Positions 9,684 to 18,139 of a stretch of DNA of 64,000 nt are shown here, piece after piece. This DNA is from Marinobacter azerbaijanicus (GTDB lineage Bacteria > Pseudomonadota > Gammaproteobacteria > Pseudomonadales > Oleiphilaceae): contig NZ_JASSVS010000011.1 of assembly GCF_030250645.1 (NCBI RefSeq), forward strand, positions 62,001 to 126,000, written 5' to 3'. Under the pieces are notes generated by a model. It saw only the letters and a list, made by a program, of their open reading frames with translations. It searched no databases and was not told the DNA's origin. The position numbers and the translations under genes are program-made. Numbering within the stretch: position 1 is the first letter of the stretch; each line of letters starts with the position of its first letter.

Positions 9684-10613
9684 GTGAAAAATATCCCAAC
9701 GATCAACAAGTCCGGACCTCAACCCCAAAAACTGGCAGCACTAAGACAGGCTCACCGGGAATGGAGTGAGGCCCCGGACGTGCTCACCCGCCTCACCCGC
9801 AGGCTCTCCACAACACTCAATCTGGAAACCCAGCTTGCCATTCTCGCGGAAGAAATCGCTTCTGTCGTGCCATTCGACTGCATGAACTACCGTCACCAGA
9901 TTGCGGCCCGCGAATTTGTCTATGCAACCGGTATGGGCGGCCCCCATCGTTGCGACTATCGCCTCAACCTGGAGGGAAGCTTTTACGGCACTCTCTCCCT
10001 CAGTCGCCGACAGAAGTTTTCAGAGCAGGAACTGGAGGGCATTGAATTGATGCTGGCCGCCGCAATCTGTCCGATTCGTAACGCATGCCAGTTCATCACC
10101 ATTGAACAGGCCGCCCTCACGGACTGTCTCACCGGCGTGCCCAACAAACGCGCAATGGATGAGGCCCTGGCCCGGGCCTGCTGCCTGGGGGACCGCCATG
10201 GCGAGGACTATTCCCTGATTCTGTGCGATCTGGACCATTTCAAGGCGGTGAATGACCAGCACGGCCACGTGGTGGGGGACCATATTCTTAAACTGGCAGC
10301 GGTTGAGCTGGAGAGGGCCGTACGGAATTCAGACAGTGTCTATCGTTTTGGTGGTGAGGAGTTTGCCATCCTGCTGCCTCACACCGACGAAACCTGTGCC
10401 CGCGCGGTCGCTGACCGGATCCGTGAGTTCATCAGCACCATTTCAGTCAACTGTGGCGACACCGATGTTTCGGTAACCACAAGTTGCGGTGTCGCCCAGC
10501 GGCTTGCCGACGAATCCGCCGACCAATGGCTGGCGCGGGCAGACGAAGCGCTGTACAGGGCGAAAGATCATGGCCGCAACTGCACCAGGATCTTCGCCGC
10601 TATCGGGAACTGA
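9684..10613 (+). CDS. diguanylate cyclase with N-terminal GAF-like domain
   Basis: The protein likely makes cyclic di-GMP from two GTP. It is 309 residues long, starts with GTG, and has no membrane segment. Residues about 25-145 look like a GAF-type sensor (TLNLETQLAILAEEIASVVP). The C-terminal GGDEF domain carries an intact active motif GGEEF and an inhibitory site RNSD exactly five residues before it, so product feedback is expected. It is alone on its strand, and its stop codon abuts the rluB stop with no base between. The ribosome site before the GTG is weak, so the exact start is less certain. The signal it senses is unknown. Confidence 0.92.
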   Translation: MKNIPTINKSGPQPQKLAALRQAHREWSEAPDVLTRLTRRLSTTLNLETQLAILAEEIASVVPFDCMNYRHQIAAREFVYATGMGGPHRCDYRLNLEGSFYGTLSLSRRQKFSEQELEGIELMLAAAICPIRNACQFITIEQAALTDCLTGVPNKRAMDEALARACCLGDRHGEDYSLILCDLDHFKAVNDQHGHVVGDHILKLAAVELERAVRNSDSVYRFGGEEFAILLPHTDETCARAVADRIREFISTISVNCGDTDVSVTTSCGVAQRLADESADQWLARADEALYRAKDHGRNCTRIFAAIGN

Positions 10614-11582
10614 TTAGCGCTTTGGTGCCTTGCGTGAGGGCTTGCGTGCGGGCTTCTGGTCAGGCCCCTTGCTGTCCACCTGCCAGCGTGGGTTACCGGA
10701 TTTCCGCGATGCCGAACCTGGCTGCTTCCGCCGCTGGCGGTCATGAACTTTCTGCTCGGACGGCGTTTTCGCCGGAATATCGACTGGCTTCAGGTCCACT
10801 GCCTTACTGAGAGAGTCCACAGCTTTCTGATCCAGCTCTTCCCATTTGCCAACGCTAAGCCGGCTGGGCAGGAAAATCGGCCCGTACCTTACCCGTTTCA
10901 GACGACTGACCCTGACGCCCTGGGACTCCCAGAGCCGGCGAACCTCACGGTTACGCCCTTCAAGCAGCGTGACATGAAACCACTGGTTAATGCCCTTGCC
11001 ACCCGCTTCGGTGATATCCGAAAACTTGGCCATACCATCGTCCAGCAGCACGCCCTCCAATAGCCGCTTGATCATAGCCTCGTCCACCTCGCCAAACACT
11101 CTCACGGCATATTCGCGATCAATCTGGCGCGACGGGTGCATCAGCCGGTTGGCAAGTTCGCCGTCGGTGGTGAACAGAACCAGGCCGGTTGTATTGATAT
11201 CAAGCCTGCCAATAGCGATCCAGCGATGGTCCTTGAGCCGTGGAAGGCTGTCGAACACGGTCGGCCGCCCTTCCGGGTCCCGGCGGGTGGTCACTTCACC
11301 TTCCGGCTTGTTGTAGATCAGCACACGTCGGAGCACTTCCGCACCTGCCGTGATATCAAGGCGCTTGCCATCCAGCTCGATACGATCACTGACGGACGCT
11401 TTCTGGCCCGGCGCCACTGGCTGGCCATTGATAACCAGGCGGCCGGCCTCAATCCAGCCTTCAACCTCTCGGCGCGAACCAACACCGGCCCTGGCCAATA
11501 ACTTCTGGATGCGTTCCGGTTCGGCTGTTGTACTGTCTTCCGGCTGTTTCTTTTCAGGTCTACGGGGGCGATCTGCCGCCAT
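10614..11582 (-). CDS. rluB: 23S rRNA pseudouridine synthase RluB-type
   Basis: This enzyme isomerises a uridine of 23S rRNA (U2605 in E. coli numbering) to pseudouridine. The 322-residue protein starts with an S4 RNA-binding domain (QKLLARAGVGSRREVEGWIE), then the RsuA/RluB catalytic domain with active Asp in GRLDINTTGLVLFTTDG. A basic, Lys/Arg/Pro-rich tail of about 60 residues follows, as in RluB of relatives. It lies 36 bp downstream of scpB, the same scpA-scpB-rluB order seen in many gammaproteobacteria. It converges with the GGDEF gene without a spacer. Confidence 0.93.
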   Translation of the reverse strand: MAADRPRRPEKKQPEDSTTAEPERIQKLLARAGVGSRREVEGWIEAGRLVINGQPVAPGQKASVSDRIELDGKRLDITAGAEVLRRVLIYNKPEGEVTTRRDPEGRPTVFDSLPRLKDHRWIAIGRLDINTTGLVLFTTDGELANRLMHPSRQIDREYAVRVFGEVDEAMIKRLLEGVLLDDGMAKFSDITEAGGKGINQWFHVTLLEGRNREVRRLWESQGVRVSRLKRVRYGPIFLPSRLSVGKWEELDQKAVDSLSKAVDLKPVDIPAKTPSEQKVHDRQRRKQPGSASRKSGNPRWQVDSKGPDQKPARKPSRKAPKR

Positions 11583-11618
11583 GAATCTGTCCTTAACAAG
11601 TGGCTGATGCCGGCGGCA

Positions 11619-12281
11619 TCAGTGAAGTGTCTGCCCTGGCGAGGAATCCGGGGCAGCTTCCCCGTCGTTATCGCCAGCGTCTCTGGCCGATGATTCAAAC
11701 TCGATCTCGGCCTGCATGTTCTTTTCGATTTCCCGCCCGATTTCTTCCAGATCCCGGATTTCGGAAAGTGGAGGCAACTGATCCAGTCCCTCCAGGTTAA
11801 AATAATCCAGGAACTGCCGGGTGGTTGCGTACATGGCCGGCCGGCCGGGCACATCACGGTGGCCTACAACCCGGACCCATTCCCGTTCAAGCAGCGTACG
11901 GACGATATTGCTACTGACCGTAACCCCCCGGATGTCCTCGATTTCACCCCGGGTGATAGGCTGACGATAGGCAACCAGAGCCAGGGTTTCCAGCAGCGCA
12001 CGGGAGTATCGCTGGGGCTTTTCCTCGAACAACCGCCCAACCCAGGGCACGTACTCTTCCCTCACCTGGAGTCGGTACCCGCTTGCAACCTTCTTCAGCT
12101 CGAACCCGCGCCCCTGACAGGACTGCTCCAGTAGAACCAGTACATGCTCCATGACCTGGCGTGCCGGACGCTCCCCTTCTTCAAACAGGTCCCGCAGCTG
12201 GTCCACTGACAGCGGTTTGCCCGCAGCAAGCAGAGCCGCCTCTGTGATCGCCTGAATTTTTCTGAGGTTCTCTTCGTTCAT
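11619..12281 (-). CDS. scpB: condensin subunit ScpB
   Basis: ScpB is the paired winged-helix subunit that joins SMC and the ScpA kleisin. I take the ATG at 12281, giving 220 residues beginning MNEENLRKIQAITEAALLAA, because that is where family members begin. An in-frame ATG at 12347 would add 22 residues and overlap scpA, but it has no convincing ribosome site. The helix-rich N-terminal half and the RYSRALLETLALVAYRQPIT segment are typical. The acidic tail is variable. Confidence 0.93.
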   Translation of the reverse strand: MNEENLRKIQAITEAALLAAGKPLSVDQLRDLFEEGERPARQVMEHVLVLLEQSCQGRGFELKKVASGYRLQVREEYVPWVGRLFEEKPQRYSRALLETLALVAYRQPITRGEIEDIRGVTVSSNIVRTLLEREWVRVVGHRDVPGRPAMYATTRQFLDYFNLEGLDQLPPLSEIRDLEEIGREIEKNMQAEIEFESSARDAGDNDGEAAPDSSPGQTLH

Positions 12282-12321
12282 GGTTCGACTACCAGATATC
12301 AGATTGCACGATGCCGGGCGA

Positions 12322-13167
12322 TCAGCGGGACGCTCGGGCCCTGACATGGATCGGGCCCAGCACTTCGGCCTGCACTACTTCGATCAACTGTTCCTTGACC
12401 AGTTCGAGAGTGGCCAGGAAACTGACCACAACACCCAATCGCCCCTCTTCCGGTGTAAACAGGCTTTCAAATGTCACGAACTGATCATCCTGTAACACCG
12501 AAAGTATGGCCGACATGCGCTCGCGGGTGGAAAGCCGCTCCCTCTCAACGTGGTGACTGGTAAACAGGTCCGCACGTTTCAGTACACCCTGAAGTGCCAG
12601 CAGCATCTCCCGCAGATCCACATCCGGATGCGGCTGACTGGAAGGCATCCTGGGTAATGCGGCCGAGGCCGTGAAATTGTCACGCTCCAGCCGTGGCATT
12701 GCATCGATGTCCTCTGCCGCCTGCTTGAAACGCTCATACTGCTGCAAACGGCGAATCAGTTCGGCCCGCGGATCAATTTCCTCTTCGTCTTCTGCCTCCT
12801 GCCTTGGCAACAACATCCGCGACTTGATCTCCGCCAAGGTCGCTGCCATGACAAGGTATTCCGCAGCCAACTCAAACCGCATGGCTTCTACTGCGCCAAT
12901 GTAATCCATGTACTGCTTTGTGATTTCGCTGACGTCGATATCCAGGATATCCATGTTCTGACGCCGGATCAGGTACAGCAGCAGGTCCAGCGGCCCTTCA
13001 AATGCCTCAAGGAATACCGCCAGGGCGTCAGGTGGTATATACAGGTCACGGGGAAGATCCACCACCGGTTTACCGGAGACCCGCGCCAGAGGCGGTTGCT
13101 CAGCGGCTGCAACAGGCGCATCTGCGCTCTCGTCTGCCACGGTCTTGCCTGCGGTATCGTCCGTCAT
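12322..13167 (-). CDS. scpA: condensin kleisin subunit ScpA
   Basis: ScpA bridges the SMC head domains. The start at 13167 is chosen because TGGAGA sits five bases before the ATG; the frame stays open further upstream, but that extension reads as non-native. The protein is 281 residues: an acidic leader of about 55 residues, then the family N-terminal block (FEGPLDLLLYLIRRQNMDIL) and the C-terminal winged helix. Its neighbours are scpB downstream and trpS upstream with a 29-base gap, so trpS-scpA-scpB-rluB probably form one transcript. Confidence 0.94.
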   Translation of the reverse strand: MTDDTAGKTVADESADAPVAAAEQPPLARVSGKPVVDLPRDLYIPPDALAVFLEAFEGPLDLLLYLIRRQNMDILDIDVSEITKQYMDYIGAVEAMRFELAAEYLVMAATLAEIKSRMLLPRQEAEDEEEIDPRAELIRRLQQYERFKQAAEDIDAMPRLERDNFTASAALPRMPSSQPHPDVDLREMLLALQGVLKRADLFTSHHVERERLSTRERMSAILSVLQDDQFVTFESLFTPEEGRLGVVVSFLATLELVKEQLIEVVQAEVLGPIHVRARASR

Positions 13168-13196
13168 GGTGTCTCCAGAATTGTCATCGCCGGGAC

Positions 13197-14411
13197 TCAG
13201 CGGTAGCTCAGCCCCATGGCCGCCCGGACTTCTTCCAGGGTATCCCGCGCCGCATCTCTGGCATGCTCGCAACCTTCCTCGATAATGGCACGAACCAGGT
13301 CCGGGTTACTCTCATACTCCCGGGCGCGTTCGTGGAGGGGGCGCTGCTCTTCGACGATCGAGTCGATAAGCGGTTTCTTGCATTCCAGGCAACCGATGCC
13401 GGCTGAGCGGCAGCCGGTTTGCACCCATTCACGGGTATCATCATCGGAATAGACTTTGTGGAGCCCCCACACCGGGCACTTTTCCGGTTCACCCGGGTCG
13501 GTCCGGCGTACCCGCTGAGGGTCGGTCTGCATGGTGCGGACCTTCTGGGATACGCTGTCGGGGTCTTCGCGCAGGCCGATGTAGTTATTGTAGGACTTGG
13601 ACATTTTCTGGCCGTCCAGCCCGGGCATTTTCGATTCCGGTGTCAGCAACGGCTGGGGCTCGGGCAGGATCACCTTGCCGCCGCCTTCAATATAACCATA
13701 AAGCCGCTCACGATCTCCCAGGGAGATGTTCTGCTGCTCCTTGAGCAGCGCACGAGCGGTTTCCAGGGCCTCCATGTCGCCCTCTTCCTGGTAACGTTTT
13801 TTCAGGGTGCGATAGAGCTTTGCATTCTTCTTGCCCATCTTCACGATGGCGCCCTCAGCCTGTTCTTCAAATCCGGGCTCACGGCCATAAATATGATTGA
13901 AGCGGCGGGCAATTTCCCGGGTTATTTCCACGTGAGACACCTGGTCCGCGCCCACGGGCACCCGGCCTGCCCGGTACGTGAGAATATCCGCGCTCTGTAG
14001 TAGCGGATAACCCAGAAAACCGTAAGTGGCCAGGTCTTTCTCGCGCAGTTTTTCCTGTTGGTCTTTATACGTGGGGATGCGCTCAAGCCAGCCCAGGGGC
14101 GTAATCATCGACAAAAGCAGGTGCAGCTCGGCATGCTCAGGCACTTTGGACTGGATAAACAGCGTGGAGGAGCCGGGATTGACTCCAGCCGCCAGCCAGT
14201 CGATGACCATGTCCCAGACACTTTCCTGGATACCACTGGGATCATCGTAGTTGGTGGTCAACGCGTGCCAGTCCGCGACAAAGAAGAAGCACTCGAATTC
14301 ATGCTGGAGTTTTACCCAGTTCTTCAGAACACCGTGATAATGGCCAAGGTGCAACTTGCCGGTGGGACGCATGCCGGACAAAATCCGTTGCTGGGAATCG
14401 ACAGAACTCAA
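13197..14411 (-). CDS. trpS: tryptophanyl-tRNA synthetase
   Basis: The enzyme charges tRNA-Trp. The HIGH-like motif is in GKLHLGHYHG and the KMSKS motif in GQKMSKSYNN. It is the roughly 400-residue form, with a cysteine-bearing insertion (CPVWG and CLECKKPL) toward the C-terminus. Its start appears to be TTG at 14411: AAGGAG lies eight bases upstream, and no in-frame ATG fits. An out-of-frame ATG-CTT-TGA lies between the ribosome site and the TTG. A near-consensus promoter lies about 50 bp upstream of the start. It heads the trpS-scpAB-rluB unit. Confidence 0.94.
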   Translation of the reverse strand: MSSVDSQQRILSGMRPTGKLHLGHYHGVLKNWVKLQHEFECFFFVADWHALTTNYDDPSGIQESVWDMVIDWLAAGVNPGSSTLFIQSKVPEHAELHLLLSMITPLGWLERIPTYKDQQEKLREKDLATYGFLGYPLLQSADILTYRAGRVPVGADQVSHVEITREIARRFNHIYGREPGFEEQAEGAIVKMGKKNAKLYRTLKKRYQEEGDMEALETARALLKEQQNISLGDRERLYGYIEGGGKVILPEPQPLLTPESKMPGLDGQKMSKSYNNYIGLREDPDSVSQKVRTMQTDPQRVRRTDPGEPEKCPVWGLHKVYSDDDTREWVQTGCRSAGIGCLECKKPLIDSIVEEQRPLHERAREYESNPDLVRAIIEEGCEHARDAARDTLEEVRAAMGLSYR

Positions 14412-14467
14412 AGCATGAACTCCTTCTGTTTATAGGGAACAGCCATCTTATTCGAGGCTGACCGGGC

Positions 14468-14496
14468 ATTATAGACTTATGTGCACCCGGCGTTAA
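14468..14496 (-). promoter_or_regulatory. sigma-70 promoter of trpS
   Basis: On the minus strand, TTAACG (14491-14496) and a perfect TATAAT (14468-14473) are 17 bases apart. The predicted transcript start is near 14461, giving a leader of about 50 nt before the TTG start. Confidence 0.7.
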
Positions 14497-14535
14497 GGAA
14501 CCTTTTAAAAACCCACTACTGGAGCCTCAAAACAA

Positions 14536-14574
14536 AAAGCCCCCGGCAGTCCGCAAGGCAGACCCGGGGGCTTT
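14536..14574 (-). terminator. rho-independent terminator after sucD
   Basis: A perfect 11-base stem (AAAGCCCCCGG paired with CCGGGGGCTTT, 17-base loop) is followed on the minus strand by TTTTTGTT. It lies just after the sucD stop and closes the long sdh-suc block before the trpS promoter. Confidence 0.92.
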
Positions 14575-14591
14575 CGGAAACCGGCGGAAAT

Positions 14592-15464
14592 TTACCAGCC
14601 AGTCACTTCCTTCAGCGCCTTGCCGATTTCGGCCAGGCTACGCACGGTTTTAACACCGGCATCATTCAGCGCAGCAAACTTCTCGTCAGCTGTGCCCTTG
14701 CCGCCGGAAATAATGGCGCCGGCGTGGCCCATACGCTTGCCAGGAGGTGCCGTGACACCAGCAATGTAAGAAACCACCGGCTTGGTAACGTTCTCTTTGA
14801 TGAACGCTGCCGCTTCTTCTTCAGCCGTACCGCCGATCTCGCCAATCATCACGATGGCTTCGGTCTTCGGATCGTCCTGCAGCAGTTTCAGGATATCGAT
14901 GAAACTGGAGCCCGGGATCGGGTCACCACCGATGCCGACACAGGTGGACTGGCCGTAGCCGAAGTCTGTGGTCTGCTTGACCGCTTCGTACGTCAGGGTA
15001 CCTGAGCGGGATACGATACCCACCTTGCCCGGCTTGTGGATGTGGCCCGGCATGATACCGATTTTGCTCTCGCCCGGTGTGATCACACCAGGGCAGTTCG
15101 GCCCGATCATGCGAACGCCCTGGCGATCCACGTATTCTTTCGCGTAGAGCATGTCGATGGTCGGAATGCCTTCAGTGATGCATACAATCAGCTGGATGCC
15201 AGCGTCGGCAGCTTCAATGATGGCATCCTTGCAGAACGGAGCCGGTACGTAGATAACGGTGGCTTCTGCACCGGTTTTTTCCACGGCTTCGCGCACGGTG
15301 TTGAATACCGGCAGGCCCAGGTGCTCGGTGCCGCCCTTACCGGGGCTTACACCGCCAACCATTTTGGTACCGTACTCAATCGCCTGCTCAGAGTGGAACG
15401 TACCCTGTGCGCCGGTAAAGCCCTGGCAGATAACCTTCGTGTCTTTGTTAATCAGGATGCTCAT
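14592..15464 (-). CDS. sucD: succinyl-CoA synthetase alpha subunit
   Basis: SucD pairs with SucC to convert succinyl-CoA to succinate with formation of ATP/GTP. The 290-residue protein contains the CoA-binding Rossmann start (TKVICQGFTGAQGTFHSEQA), the GPNCPGVITPGE segment, and the phosphohistidine loop in GHAGAIISGGKGTA. Its ATG overlaps the sucC TAA by one base (TAATG), so the subunits should be made in equal amounts. It is the last gene of the block and is followed by a strong terminator. Confidence 0.97.
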   Translation of the reverse strand: MSILINKDTKVICQGFTGAQGTFHSEQAIEYGTKMVGGVSPGKGGTEHLGLPVFNTVREAVEKTGAEATVIYVPAPFCKDAIIEAADAGIQLIVCITEGIPTIDMLYAKEYVDRQGVRMIGPNCPGVITPGESKIGIMPGHIHKPGKVGIVSRSGTLTYEAVKQTTDFGYGQSTCVGIGGDPIPGSSFIDILKLLQDDPKTEAIVMIGEIGGTAEEEAAAFIKENVTKPVVSYIAGVTAPPGKRMGHAGAIISGGKGTADEKFAALNDAGVKTVRSLAEIGKALKEVTGW

Positions 15465-16630
15465 TATTTACCCCCTGCGGCTTTAACGACTTGTTCTGCC
15501 GCATTGGACAGACTGGTGGCAGCGATGATGTTCAGGCCACTGTCGGCGAGTACTTGTGTGCCCTTCTCGGCGTTGTTGCCTTCCAGACGCACGACCACAG
15601 GAACCTTGACGCCAACGTCTTTCACGGCACCGATAATGCCCTCGGCAATCATGTCACAGCGGACAATGCCCCCGAAGATGTTAACCAGAACGGCCTTGAC
15701 GTTGGTGTCAGACAGGATGATCTTGAAAGCCTCGGAAACACGTTCCTTGGTCGCACCGCCGCCAACGTCCAGGAAGTTCGCAGGCTGGCCGCCGGACAGC
15801 TTGATGATGTCCATGGTGCCCATGGCCAGGCCAGCGCCGTTAACCATGCAGCCGATGTTGCCTTCCAGCGCCACGTAGTTGAGTTCCCACTTGGCAGCTT
15901 CCGCTTCCCGGGAATCTTCCTGGGAGGGATCGTGCATTTCGTGGATTTTCTTCTGGCGGTACAGGGCGTTGCCGTCAACACCGATCTTGGCATCGAGACA
16001 GTGCAGGTCACCGGCCGGCGTAATGACCAGCGGGTTGATCTCCACCAGCGCCAGGTCGCACTCTTCAAACAGCTTTGCCAGGCCAAGGAAGATCTTGGTG
16101 AACTGACCGATCTGCTTACCTTCCAGGCCCAGTTTGAAAGCCAACTCACGGCCCTGGTACGGCTGCGCACCGACCAGCGGATCAATCTCGGCTTTGAGGA
16201 TCTTCTCAGGGGTTTCTTCAGCCACCTTTTCGATCTCGACGCCACCCTCGGTGGAAGCCATGAACACGATACGACGGGTGCCGCGGTCTACAACCGCACC
16301 CAGATACAGCTCCTGGTCGATATCGGTAAGGGACTCAACAAGAATCTTGCTGACCGGCTGGCCATTTTCGTCGGTCTGGTAGGTCACCAGGTTCTTGCCA
16401 AGCCAATTCTCGGCAAAGGCACGGATCTCGTCTTTGCTCTTGACCAGTTTCACACCGCCGGCCTTGCCGCGGCCACCGGCGTGTACCTGGGCCTTTACAA
16501 CCCAGGCGTCACCGCCGATTTCGTCAGCAGCAGCCACTGCATCTTTAGGGGTTTCGCAGGCGATGCCCTTGGATACTGGCAGGCCATATTCAGCGAACAG
16601 CTGCTTGCCCTGATATTCATGCAAATTCAT
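15464..16630 (-). CDS. sucC: succinyl-CoA synthetase beta subunit
   Basis: The ADP-forming beta subunit, 388 residues, exactly the E. coli length. The start is ATG at 16630 (MNLHEYQGKQLF); an in-frame TTG six bases earlier is less likely. It has an ATP-grasp domain (VVKAQVHAGGRGKAGGVKLV) and a C-terminal ligase domain (NIFGGIVRCDMIAEGI). A GGGA ribosome site precedes the start. lpd is 34 bases upstream and sucD overlaps downstream. Confidence 0.97.
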   Translation of the reverse strand: MNLHEYQGKQLFAEYGLPVSKGIACETPKDAVAAADEIGGDAWVVKAQVHAGGRGKAGGVKLVKSKDEIRAFAENWLGKNLVTYQTDENGQPVSKILVESLTDIDQELYLGAVVDRGTRRIVFMASTEGGVEIEKVAEETPEKILKAEIDPLVGAQPYQGRELAFKLGLEGKQIGQFTKIFLGLAKLFEECDLALVEINPLVITPAGDLHCLDAKIGVDGNALYRQKKIHEMHDPSQEDSREAEAAKWELNYVALEGNIGCMVNGAGLAMGTMDIIKLSGGQPANFLDVGGGATKERVSEAFKIILSDTNVKAVLVNIFGGIVRCDMIAEGIIGAVKDVGVKVPVVVRLEGNNAEKGTQVLADSGLNIIAATSLSNAAEQVVKAAGGK

Positions 16631-16664
16631 AGTCAATGTCCCGAATTAAAATTCCTGGTTTGCG

Positions 16665-18104
16665 TTACTTCTTTTTGCGACGGTTTGCGATATGAATCGC
16701 TCCACCGGCAACACCCAGAGCTGCTTCGTGCACGGATTCCGACAGAGTCGGATGAGCAAAGCAGGTCAGGGCCAGATCTTCGGCGCTGGAACCGAACTCC
16801 ATGGCGATAACACCCTGAGCCACGATTTCAGACGCCTGGGGACCCACCACATGGAAACCGACGATACGGTCGGTTTTTGCATCGGCGATGATCTTCACCA
16901 TGCCCGATGCGGAGTTTGCAGCCATGGCGCGACCATTGGCAGCAAACGGAAAGGTACCCACGTTGTATTCCTCACCTTCAGCCTTCATTTCCTCTTCGGT
17001 CTTGCCGACCCAGGCAACTTCCGGCGAGGTGTAGATGACGTTCGGGATGCAGTCATAGTTGACCTGCGGCTTGTGTCCTGCAATGCGCTCGGCAACCATG
17101 ACGCCTTCTTCAGACGCCTTGTGCGCCAGCATTGGGCCACGAACCACATCACCAACAGCCCAGACACCCGGAGCTTCGGTCTTGCAGTTGTCGTCTACAA
17201 AAATGAAACCACGCTCGTCCATCTGCACACCGGAGTCTTCAGACAACAGGTTATCGGTGTATGGGCGACGACCAACGGCAACGATCAGCTTGTCGAACTT
17301 GGCTTCCTGCTTGCCCTTGGAATCCTCATAGGTCACGTTGACCAGTTTGCGCTTCACTTCAGCACCGGTCATGCGAGCGCCCAACACAATGTTCAGGCCC
17401 TGTTTCTGGAACTGTTTCAACGCATCCTTGGCGACCTGCTGATCAATGGCCGGAAGGAACGTGTCCACAGCTTCAAGCACCGTAACCTCAGAACCCAGGC
17501 GTGCCCAGACACTGCCAAGCTCAAGGCCGATAACACCAGCGCCGATAACACCGAGGCGCTTGGGCACTTCAGTGAATTCCAGTGCACCCTCGGAGTCCAC
17601 AATATGTTCACCGTCAAAAGGCGCGGGCGGAATCTGGATCGGCTTGGAACCTGTTGCGATGATGACGTTATCAGCCTCGTAGGTGGTGGCCTTGCCATCC
17701 TTGTCCGTCACCTCAACCTTGCGGTTGGCAAGCAACTTACCGTGGCCTTGAATCGACGTTACGCCGTTCGCCTTGAACAGGCCGCCGATACCACCGGTGA
17801 GTTGGTTCACGATGCCATCCTTGCGCTCCATCATCTTGCCGATATCCATCTTGACATCTTTTGCAACGATGCCCTGGTCAGCAAAACCGTGCTGAGCTTC
17901 CTCGTACTTGTGGGAAATCTCCAGCAATGCCTTCGAAGGAATACAACCCACATTCAGGCAGGTACCGCCGAGCCGGTGCTTACCTTCCTTATCGGTCCAG
18001 GATTCGATACACGCAGTTTTCAGGCCCAGCTGCGCTGCCTTGATTGCGGCAACATAGCCGCCAGGGCCAGCGCCAATGACGATTACGTCGTACTTGTCAG
18101 ACAT
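16665..18104 (-). CDS. lpd: dihydrolipoamide dehydrogenase (E3)
   Basis: E3 reoxidises the lipoamide of SucB, passing electrons to NAD+. The 479-residue flavoprotein has the FAD motif GAGPGGYVAAIKAAQLG, the redox disulfide in GGTCLNVGCIPSK, the NAD motif GAGVIGLELGSVWARLG and the C-terminal His-Glu pair in CFAHPTLSE. Its place between sucB and sucC suggests it serves the 2-oxoglutarate complex, though the same E3 often serves pyruvate dehydrogenase too. A second lpd outside the window cannot be excluded. Confidence 0.96.
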   Translation of the reverse strand: MSDKYDVIVIGAGPGGYVAAIKAAQLGLKTACIESWTDKEGKHRLGGTCLNVGCIPSKALLEISHKYEEAQHGFADQGIVAKDVKMDIGKMMERKDGIVNQLTGGIGGLFKANGVTSIQGHGKLLANRKVEVTDKDGKATTYEADNVIIATGSKPIQIPPAPFDGEHIVDSEGALEFTEVPKRLGVIGAGVIGLELGSVWARLGSEVTVLEAVDTFLPAIDQQVAKDALKQFQKQGLNIVLGARMTGAEVKRKLVNVTYEDSKGKQEAKFDKLIVAVGRRPYTDNLLSEDSGVQMDERGFIFVDDNCKTEAPGVWAVGDVVRGPMLAHKASEEGVMVAERIAGHKPQVNYDCIPNVIYTSPEVAWVGKTEEEMKAEGEEYNVGTFPFAANGRAMAANSASGMVKIIADAKTDRIVGFHVVGPQASEIVAQGVIAMEFGSSAEDLALTCFAHPTLSESVHEAALGVAGGAIHIANRRKKK

Positions 18105-18139
18105 GTTTTATCCCGTTATCCAATTTGTTAATTGTCGGC

